Below are positions 1-5,016 of a stretch of DNA of 5,016 bases, in pieces; the first letter of the stretch is position 1; the number at the start of each line of letters is the position of its first letter. Source of the stretch: Hyphomicrobium sp. (lineage in GTDB: Bacteria > Pseudomonadota > Alphaproteobacteria > Rhizobiales > Hyphomicrobiaceae). A program made the translations under genes and the position numbers. A model generated the notes under the pieces. It had not been told where the DNA came from, did not search any database, and was given only the letters and a program-made list of their open reading frames with translations. The DNA lies in contig JAUVPN010000212.1 in NCBI GenBank assembly GCA_030598645.1, forward strand, positions 1 through 5,016. Direction: 5' to 3'.

Positions 1-123
1 CACTGGGAAGGTTCCCACGCGTTACTCCCCCGTCTGCCACTCTTCATTGCTGAAGCGTTCGACTTGCATGTGTTCGGCCTGCCGCCAGCGTTCGTTCTGA
101 GCCAGGATCAAACTCTCAAATTG
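1..123 (-). rRNA. rrs: 16S ribosomal RNA, 5' end (partial)
   Basis: Read on the minus strand, this is the start of a bacterial small-subunit rRNA. The universal 27F site (AGAGTTTGATCCTGGCTCAG) lies at about 98-117, followed by the conserved GAACGCTGGCGGCAGG block, ACACATGCAAGTCGAACG, the short V1 region, and GAGTAACGCGTGGGAA near the window edge. Only about 120 of some 1,480 bases are present; the gene runs off the left edge. The mature 5' end is placed at about 122-124 by analogy with other 16S genes and could be off by a few bases. The short V1 hairpin and the GAACGAACGCTGGCGGCAGG form fit Alphaproteobacteria. Two normally conserved positions look changed: G at 75 (usually U, in GGCCUAACAC) and G at 28 (usually U, in ACGGGUGAGUAA). 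Confidence 0.97.
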
Positions 124-143
124 AAAGTTCTGATTCTGGTCGG

Positions 144-163
144 CTTGGAGGGATTACTCCAAG
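144..163 (-). other. Hairpin in the rRNA leader just upstream of 16S
   Basis: A perfect 7-bp inverted repeat (CTTGGAG with CTCCAAG, loop of 6 bases) ends about 20 bases before the mature 16S 5' end. In the transcript it would form a small stem-loop between boxA and 16S. It could help pre-16S folding or processing; that role is inferred from position only. There is no T-tract after it in the direction of transcription, so it does not look like a terminator. Confidence 0.55.
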
Positions 164-333
164 GATATCTGCGTAACGGGCACCTTCACACTAAAATGCG
201 CTGACACTCCAGGTTGCCCTGTCGCGCAAACGCATCATGGTGATGGCTTGAAACGCAGTATCGCCAGAGTCTCTTCTTGATCCTCAGCACCGCTCTCACG
301 GCACTTGAGAATCCGCCAGGACTCCGCCGCCTG

Positions 334-370
334 CGTTTCCCTTCCTTCTATATCAACTTGTCAAAGAGCA
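334..370 (-). promoter_or_regulatory. rRNA antitermination boxA and conserved downstream block
   Basis: On the minus strand 370-359 reads TGCTCTTTGACA, the classical rRNA boxA that NusB-NusE bind to make RNA polymerase resistant to Rho termination. It is followed directly by an A/G-rich block (358-334) ending in GGAAGGGAAACG. The same kind of block follows boxA in other alphaproteobacterial rRNA leaders that I recall. It lies about 235 bases upstream of the 16S and just downstream of a boxB-like hairpin, the usual order. Confidence 0.9.
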
Positions 371-391
371 ACTCAGCGACACTTGTCCTCT

Positions 392-413
392 AGCCAGTCC
401 AAATCGACTGGCT
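392..413 (-). promoter_or_regulatory. boxB-like hairpin of the rRNA leader
   Basis: A perfect 8-bp inverted repeat (AGCCAGTC with GACTGGCT) encloses a 6-base loop. It lies 21 bases upstream of boxA in the direction of transcription. Hairpin then boxA is the arrangement of rRNA nut-like antitermination sites. No T-run follows it, which argues against an intrinsic terminator. The label boxB rests on position and shape, since boxB is not conserved in sequence. Confidence 0.65.
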
Positions 414-524
414 TTGGAGACAACGAGGATCCTTCCGGACGGTCCCGGTTCAGAACCACGAGGTATCGTGAGACGGTTGCCCACAAAGGGCGACGAAGCA
501 GTGCATGCCCCGTCAAGCCGACAA

Positions 525-553
525 ACTTAATATCAATGCCTAGGGGTTGTCAA
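525..553 (-). promoter_or_regulatory. Predicted rRNA operon promoter
   Basis: On the minus strand a perfect -35 hexamer TTGACA (553-548) is followed after 17 bases by TTAAGT (530-525) as a poor -10. An alternative -10, TATTAA (532-527), is a better match but leaves only a 15-base spacer. The expected start is near 518. The DNA just upstream (554-600) is about 64% A+T, which could act as an UP element. The region after the -10 turns GC-rich, as expected of a stringently controlled rRNA promoter. A strong -35 with a degenerate -10 is plausible for alphaproteobacterial rRNA promoters, but no second promoter could be ruled out. Confidence 0.7.
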
Positions 554-911
554 CATTTATCCCGAAGAAAACTGCTATGCAAATCAATCCAGTAGCATAA
601 ATGATGCAATTAATTGTGCGCCGCACGGTTTGGACTGCCACCTCCGAATACGAGCGGGATATAGGGCCGGATATAACCTCATTCAAGGCCCCAGAAACTC
701 TGGGCTTTGAGGACTTTGCCATCTGGCCGCCCGTTTTTACTGGTGCATTAGCCAAGTTCGTCTTTTGCGCAGAGCGTTGGCTTGAGGCGTCCAGCCTCCG
801 AGATTCTGCTATAGCTTAATTCAGGTCTGCGTCACCGCATACGATCGTGGTGTGCCAACCGCGTGAACTGGGGGCAGCGACGCCAGCTTTAAGGCGCGGC
901 TGGAATTGGGG
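554..911. other. Divergent intergenic region, no convincing gene
   Basis: This stretch separates the rRNA promoter (leftward) from the peptidase gene (rightward). Two short open frames exist. One on the plus strand (601-819, 72 codons) lacks a Shine-Dalgarno sequence and any recognisable motif. One on the minus strand (755-540, TTG start, 71 codons) has a hydrophobic C-terminal stretch but runs through the rRNA -35 box. Neither is supported. A 6-bp hairpin (690-695 with 699-704, loop AAC) followed by TTT, and a GAGGC/GCCTC hairpin (784-798), are visible. A TATAGC at 810-815 could be a -10 for the peptidase gene, but no good -35 sits at the right distance. Confidence 0.5.
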
Positions 912-917
912 GGAGGG
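912..917 (+). promoter_or_regulatory. Shine-Dalgarno sequence favouring the GTG start at 928
   Basis: GGAGGG, within a longer purine run (908-917), lies 10 bases before GTG 928 in the peptidase frame. Neither the upstream GTG codons at 847 and 850 nor the downstream GTG at 1027 has a comparable site. This is the main reason for choosing the start at 928. Confidence 0.5.
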
Positions 918-927
918 CTCAACGCTG

Positions 928-2970
928 GTGGTCGATCGCAGCCGATATGCCGCGCGCTCGCGCTTTGGGGTGCTTGCTGGCGCCGAACGGCCGCAAGGCC
1001 TCAACCAGGTTTGCCGTGGCCGCGCCGTGGGTACCATCAAGGACCTCTACGAAACCGACCATGCCGAGTCACACGAAAGCGGCCGCTTCCGCTGGCTGAT
1101 CAGTACATGCCTTGCGGGCATGGTTGGAACCGTCGCCATCTTCGTTGTCATCGCGGGCTCCTCCGACAACCAATCGGGCAAGGGCGGGTTTCTAGGAGCG
1201 CTCACTGCTACCGGCGACGCCGGTTTTTTCGGCTCCCAGACAATGTTCTTGAACGCGCACGAAGGACTGAAGTGGGCTACGCCTAAGAGCGACCGGCTGC
1301 GGGTCACCACTGGCACGATGTCAACTCGCTACATCATCCACGAATCGGTGAAACAGAGGCGCTCAGGACGCGAGTACATTCACGCCAAGCCATATGTGCG
1401 CATTGTTGCAAGGCTGGCGCCCGTTCCAGGCGAAAAAGAAAACAATATCCCGACCTTCAACCCGCTCAAGCTATATGCAATCAGCAAGCCAGCAAGCGAT
1501 GGCAAAAAGGCCGATCCGGACGAAACGGATAATGGTAATCTTGTGGTTCGCGTCGTGGAACTCTTGGGCGGCATGTTGCCAGGAGATGATGGGCAGACGC
1601 TAGACGACCGGGACGTGGCTGAGCTCGTGCAGCGCGCTAGAGAGGCAGAGGCGGAAGCCGAAAATGTGCGCGCCGGAGGTGAAGCCAACGCGAACGGGTC
1701 TCCAGCCGGCACCCTAATAGGGTCCATAGGCACCGACTTTGCAGCCCGTGCCGCATCGGCCAACACGACCGTTCTTGCAAAACCGGCCCAAGAAACCGAC
1801 GACGCCATTGCCGACCTCGAAGATCGAGAAGCGCGAGTCGTAAAAGTCGGGCGTGGCGACACACTGCGGCGAATTCTCGTTCGCGCGGGCGCCGACAACT
1901 GGCAAGCGCGCGCCATGATCGAGGCGGCGCGCAACCGGTTTCCGGCGTCAAACCTAAAGCAGGGCCACGAGGTACGCATAACGCTGGTTCCCTCGCTAAC
2001 ACGTCAGGACCGCATGGAGCCGGCCCGTTTCAGTATTTTCTCCGATGGGCACGATCATCTCGTGACCGTTACACGCAACGCTGCCGGTGAATTCGTCGCA
2101 TCAAGCTCACCATTCTTCGATCAGGACATTATCAACGCCGCGCTCGGCTTCAACGACAAAGCGTCTTCCTCCAGCGTCTACGCGAGCGTCTACTACGCGG
2201 GGCTCAACGAGAAACTGTCCGCCGAAACCATCATGAAGATCATGAAGGTTCACGCTTATGAAACCGACTTCCGTCGCAAACTAAGGCCAGGCGATGCCCT
2301 TGAGCTGTTCTTTGACATGAAAACGGATGCGAAGCCCGACGGAAACCCGGGAGAGCTGCTCTATACGGCTATAACGACTGGCGGCGAGACCTACCGCTTC
2401 TATCGCTTCCGAACACCTGACGGCCACGTGGACTACTATGACCAAGAAGGGAACAACTCCAAGAAGTTCCTGATGCGCCGACCTGTGCGCGGCGACAACG
2501 TGCGCCTGACGTCGGGCTATGGCCTGCGCTACCACCCGTTACTCAATGAGCGACGCATGCACTCCGGCGTCGATTGGGCAACCGCTTCGGGCACACCTGT
2601 CCTCGCGGCCGGAACCGGCATCATTGAAGAGGCCGGCCGCAAGGGCCGATATGGAAACTACATCCGCATCCGCCATGCGAACGGGTACCATACGGCCTAC
2701 GGGCATATGCTGCGCATCGCCAAGGGTGTCAAAAAAGGAACGAAGGTTCGACAGGGCCTGGTCATTGGATATGTAGGCTCGACTGGTCTATCTTCTGGGC
2801 CACACTTGCACTTCGAAGTGCTGATCAACAAACGCTTCGTCGACCCACTTTCTATTCAAGTTCCACGTGAACGAAAGTTGGATGGCCGACAATTAATCGA
2901 GTTCCAGAAAGAGCGCGCTCGCATCGACGACCTGATGCGGCGCACACCAGTCAAGACGGCTAGCAAATAA
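928..2970 (+). CDS. Membrane-anchored M23 (LytM) peptidoglycan endopeptidase
   Basis: Predicted zinc metallopeptidase that cuts peptide cross-links of peptidoglycan in the periplasm. Numbered from GTG 928 (680 residues): a cytoplasmic N-terminus of about 53 residues; one membrane helix at about 54-77 with no signal-peptidase site, implying a type II anchor; a periplasmic region with an Ala/Glu-rich, probably disordered stretch at about 235-300; a LysM-like segment from about 305 (VKVGRGDTL); a second segment at about 425-462 with the TDFRRKLRPGD motif seen in MepM/Csd3-type proteins; and the M23 domain at about 515-640. The zinc site is complete: H545 and D549 (MHSGVD) and H628 of HLHFE as ligands, with H593 (YGHM) and H626 as catalytic histidines. 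The arrangement matches large M23 proteins of Hyphomicrobiales. The start is uncertain: the frame is open from GTG 847, and GTG 1027 is also possible. It converges on clpB. The exact bond cleaved cannot be read from sequence. Confidence 0.93.
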   Translation: MVDRSRYAARSRFGVLAGAERPQGLNQVCRGRAVGTIKDLYETDHAESHESGRFRWLISTCLAGMVGTVAIFVVIAGSSDNQSGKGGFLGALTATGDAGFFGSQTMFLNAHEGLKWATPKSDRLRVTTGTMSTRYIIHESVKQRRSGREYIHAKPYVRIVARLAPVPGEKENNIPTFNPLKLYAISKPASDGKKADPDETDNGNLVVRVVELLGGMLPGDDGQTLDDRDVAELVQRAREAEAEAENVRAGGEANANGSPAGTLIGSIGTDFAARAASANTTVLAKPAQETDDAIADLEDREARVVKVGRGDTLRRILVRAGADNWQARAMIEAARNRFPASNLKQGHEVRITLVPSLTRQDRMEPARFSIFSDGHDHLVTVTRNAAGEFVASSSPFFDQDIINAALGFNDKASSSSVYASVYYAGLNEKLSAETIMKIMKVHAYETDFRRKLRPGDALELFFDMKTDAKPDGNPGELLYTAITTGGETYRFYRFRTPDGHVDYYDQEGNNSKKFLMRRPVRGDNVRLTSGYGLRYHPLLNERRMHSGVDWATASGTPVLAAGTGIIEEAGRKGRYGNYIRIRHANGYHTAYGHMLRIAKGVKKGTKVRQGLVIGYVGSTGLSSGPHLHFEVLINKRFVDPLSIQVPRERKLDGRQLIEFQKERARIDDLMRRTPVKTASK

Positions 2971-2991
2971 CGCGCGGGGTCGATGCTAGGC
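2958..2991. other. Convergent gene junction with imperfect inverted repeat
   Basis: The peptidase stop (TAA, 2968-2970) and the clpB stop (TAG, complement of 2986-2988) are 15 bases apart. An imperfect repeat, GGCTAGC (2958-2964) with GCTAGGC (2985-2991), pairs 6 of 7 positions around a 20-base loop and spans both stop codons. No T-tract follows on either strand, so it is not a clear intrinsic terminator. I see no other terminator; each transcript probably runs into the opposing gene or ends by Rho. Confidence 0.3.
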
Positions 2992-5016
2992 TGCTGCCTT
3001 CGCCGGCTCGCCGTTGAGAGCAAGATTACCGTCACGGACCGTGATCTTCACCGTTTCACCATCCTTGATGCGCCCAGCCAGAATCTGTTCGGCGAGGGGA
3101 TTTTGCACGTGTCGCTGGATGACACGCTTTAGAGGACGAGCGCCATAGGCAGGGTCGTATCCGCGGTTAGCAAGCCACGCGCGCCCCTGATCATCAAGCT
3201 CAATAGTGATCTTGCGGTCCGCGAGAAGCTTTTGCAGGCGTGACATCTGGATATCCACGATCTCGCCCATATCCGAGCGCTGCAGCCGGTGGAATAGGAT
3301 GATGTCATCCAGCCGGTTGAGGAATTCTGGCCGGAACTTTTGTCGGACCTCGGCCATCACTAAATCGGCCACGGCGTCGCTGTCTTCACCCTCCTTCTGA
3401 TTGACGAGGAACTCCGCACCAATATTGGACGTCAGAATGATGATTGTGTTGCGAAAGTCGACGGTGCGGCCTTGACCGTCGGTGAGACGGCCGTCATCGA
3501 GCACCTGCAACAGCACATTGAACACGTCCGGGTGCGCCTTTTCGATCTCATCGAAAAGAATTACTTGGTAAGGCCGGCGGCGCACCGCTTCTGTCAGCGA
3601 GCCGCCCTCCTCATAACCAACGTAGCCTGGAGGTGCGCCAATGAGGCGAGCCACGGAATGCTTCTCCATGTACTCGCTCATATCGATGCGGAGCAACGCG
3701 TTTTCGTCATCGAAAAGGAATGCAGCGAGCGCCTTTGAAAGCTCAGTCTTACCGACGCCTGTCGGCCCTAAGAACATAAACGAGCCGATCGGCCGGTGAG
3801 GATCCTGCAAGCCCGCACGCGCACGACGCACTGCCGTTGAGACGGCGTCGACCGCTTCGCGCTGCCCGACGACGCGCTTGCCCAAAGCATCCTCCATGTG
3901 CAGGAGCTTCTCGCGCTCACCCTCAAGCATGCGATCGACGGGGATGCCGGTCCAGCGAGAGACAACGCCCGCGACTTGGTCTGGCGTTACCGCCTCTTCG
4001 ACCATGGCGCCCTTTGTCTCCTCCTGAGCTTCAATATCCTCAATTTTCTTCTCAAGCTCCGGAATGCGGCCGTAGGCGAGCTCACCGGCACGTGCAAGAT
4101 CGCCCCGGCGCTGCGCCTGCTCCAGCTCTGTGCGCAGGCTATCGAGCTCTTCCTTTAACTTCTGCGCGCTCCCCAGCTTCTCTCGCTCAGCTTCCCAATT
4201 CTGGGTGAGGACCTTGCTCTTCTCCTCAAGGTCAGCGATCTCCTTTTCAAGCCGTGCAAGACGATCCTTTGAGGCTGCATCGCTCTCCTTTCGCAGCGCC
4301 TCGCGCTCGATCTTCATTTGCATCAGATCGCGATCAATTGCGTCGAGCGCCTCCGGCTTGGAGTCGATCTCCATTTTGAGACGGGAGGCCGCCTCGTCGA
4401 CGAGGTCGATGGCCTTGTCGGGCAGAAAGCGGTCTGTGATATAACGATTGGATAGCGTCGCCGCGGCAACGAGCGCAGAGTCGGCAATGCGCACACCGTG
4501 GTGCAGCTCGTACTTCTCCTTAAGGCCACGAAGGATCGAAATCGTATCCTCTACCGATGGCTCATCGACGAAAACGGGCTGGAAGCGTCGAGCGAGCGCA
4601 GCGTCTTTCTCAATGTGCTTGCGGTATTCATCCAGCGTCGTGGCACCGATACAATGCAGCTCTCCACGAGCAAGTGCAGGCTTCAACAGGTTGCCTGCGT
4701 CCATCGAGCCTTCGGTCTTGCCAGCGCCGACTATCGTGTGCAACTCGTCTATAAACAGAATGATGCGGCCTTCCTCCGCCTCGACTTCTTTCAACACGGC
4801 CTTGAGGCGTTCCTCGAACTCGCCGCGGTACTTTGCGCCCGCGATCAGCGCGCCCATGTCCAACGATAAGAGCTTTTTGTCTTTGAGGCTGTCGGGCACA
4901 TCGCCCTTGACGATGCGCAGCGCCAGACCTTCCGCAATTGCGGTCTTGCCCACGCCCGGCTCGCCGATAAGAACCGGGTTGTTTTTCGTGCGCCGCGACA
5001 GCACCTGGATGGTACG
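2986..5016 (-). CDS. clpB: ATP-dependent chaperone ClpB (5' end beyond window)
   Basis: ClpB is the cytoplasmic hexameric AAA+ disaggregase that, with DnaK/DnaJ/GrpE, threads proteins out of aggregates after heat stress. The visible part is 676 residues; about 190 (N-domain and start of NBD1) lie past the right edge. Visible-residue positions: NBD1 has Walker A GEPGVGKT (18-25), pore loop KYRGEFE (62-68), Walker B ILFIDE (to 91) and arginine fingers at 143-144. The coiled-coil M-domain follows at about 219-334. NBD2 has Walker A GPTGVGKT (417-424), pore loop GYVGYEEGG (464-472), Walker B VILFDE (485-490), sensor-1 N531, arginine finger R568 and sensor-2 GARPLKR (R627). The long M-domain and the absence of a ClpP-binding IGL loop separate it from ClpA and ClpC. 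All key residues are intact. The in-frame GTG near the edge (complement of 5002-5004) is an internal valine, not the start. Its promoter, often heat-shock controlled, is not visible. Confidence 0.98.
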   Translation of the reverse strand, partial: RTIQVLSRRTKNNPVLIGEPGVGKTAIAEGLALRIVKGDVPDSLKDKKLLSLDMGALIAGAKYRGEFEERLKAVLKEVEAEEGRIILFIDELHTIVGAGKTEGSMDAGNLLKPALARGELHCIGATTLDEYRKHIEKDAALARRFQPVFVDEPSVEDTISILRGLKEKYELHHGVRIADSALVAAATLSNRYITDRFLPDKAIDLVDEAASRLKMEIDSKPEALDAIDRDLMQMKIEREALRKESDAASKDRLARLEKEIADLEEKSKVLTQNWEAEREKLGSAQKLKEELDSLRTELEQAQRRGDLARAGELAYGRIPELEKKIEDIEAQEETKGAMVEEAVTPDQVAGVVSRWTGIPVDRMLEGEREKLLHMEDALGKRVVGQREAVDAVSTAVRRARAGLQDPHRPIGSFMFLGPTGVGKTELSKALAAFLFDDENALLRIDMSEYMEKHSVARLIGAPPGYVGYEEGGSLTEAVRRRPYQVILFDEIEKAHPDVFNVLLQVLDDGRLTDGQGRTVDFRNTIIILTSNIGAEFLVNQKEGEDSDAVADLVMAEVRQKFRPEFLNRLDDIILFHRLQRSDMGEIVDIQMSRLQKLLADRKITIELDDQGRAWLANRGYDPAYGARPLKRVIQRHVQNPLAEQILAGRIKDGETVKITVRDGNLALNGEPAKAAA

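Larger units (their letters stand above)
124..518 (-). other. Transcribed leader of the rRNA operon
   Basis: This is the stretch between the predicted rRNA transcription start (about 518) and the mature 16S 5' end, roughly 395 bases. It has no convincing coding sequence. On the minus strand it carries, in order, a boxB-like hairpin (392-413), boxA with its conserved tail (334-370), a small inverted repeat (233-237 with 241-245, loop of 3) and a 7-bp hairpin (144-163) ahead of the 16S. In bacteria such leaders load the Nus antitermination complex and are cut away by RNase III and other nucleases during 16S maturation. The long processing stem normally forms with sequence beyond the 16S 3' end, which is not visible. 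The boundaries depend on the promoter call. Confidence 0.75.

Noticed and set aside
305..595. A 96-codon plus-strand frame across the rRNA leader
   Set aside because: It lies antisense to boxA, the boxB-like hairpin and the rRNA promoter, and its translation shows no protein-like pattern.
601..819. A 72-codon plus-strand frame upstream of the peptidase
   Set aside because: There is no Shine-Dalgarno before the ATG, no recognisable motif and no clear codon bias; kept only as a note under the intergenic region.
1380..1979. A 199-codon minus-strand open frame inside the peptidase gene
   Set aside because: It is rich in Arg, Ser and Ala, has no motif, and lies antisense to a region with a clear coding role; it is a by-product of GC-rich codons.
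3837..4444. Plus-strand open frames of 86-123 codons antisense to clpB
   Set aside because: They are Arg/Ser- or Leu-rich shadows of the ClpB M-domain codons, with no homology that I recognise.
5002..5004. Possible clpB start codon (GTG) near the right edge
   Set aside because: The frame stays open to the edge with typical ClpB sequence ([14 protein letters not shown]), so the GTG is an internal valine of NBD1.
1..5016. A search for a mobile element, CRISPR array, toxin-antitoxin pair, defence or other novel system
   Set aside because: No transposase, long terminal inverted repeat, spaced direct repeats or unassigned gene cluster is visible; the window consists of housekeeping genes.

Overview
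The window comes from an alphaproteobacterium, most likely of the order Hyphomicrobiales. Three things point there: the 5' end of a 16S rRNA gene, an rRNA leader with the alphaproteobacterial boxA block, and a large membrane-anchored M23 peptidase of a type I recognise from rhizobial relatives. DNA composition is moderately GC-rich with GC-leaning third codon positions. Genus cannot be set from about 120 bases of 16S.

Layout. Positions 1 to about 123 hold the 5' end of a 16S rRNA gene on the minus strand; the rest of the rrn operon lies off the left edge. Positions 124 to about 518 are its transcribed leader. Reading in the direction of transcription, the region holds a promoter (-35 at 548-553, -10 at 525-530), a boxB-like hairpin (392-413), boxA with a conserved downstream block (334-370), and a short hairpin just before the mature 16S (144-163). 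Positions 554-911 are a divergent intergenic region with no convincing gene; an AT-rich stretch lies directly upstream of the rRNA promoter.

A long plus-strand gene (about 928-2970) encodes a type II membrane-anchored peptidoglycan endopeptidase with LysM-like segments and a complete C-terminal M23 (LytM) zinc site. Convergent to it, 15 bases away, is clpB (2986 to beyond 5016, minus strand), the AAA+ disaggregase. It lacks only its N-domain and the start of NBD1, which lie beyond the right edge.

The genes do not form a pathway: rRNA synthesis, cell-wall remodelling and protein disaggregation are separate housekeeping functions on three transcription units. I found no mobile element, CRISPR array, defence or biosynthetic cluster, and no undescribed system. 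The points worth a second look are the rRNA leader, the peptidase start site and unusual linker, and two unusual bases in the 16S fragment.
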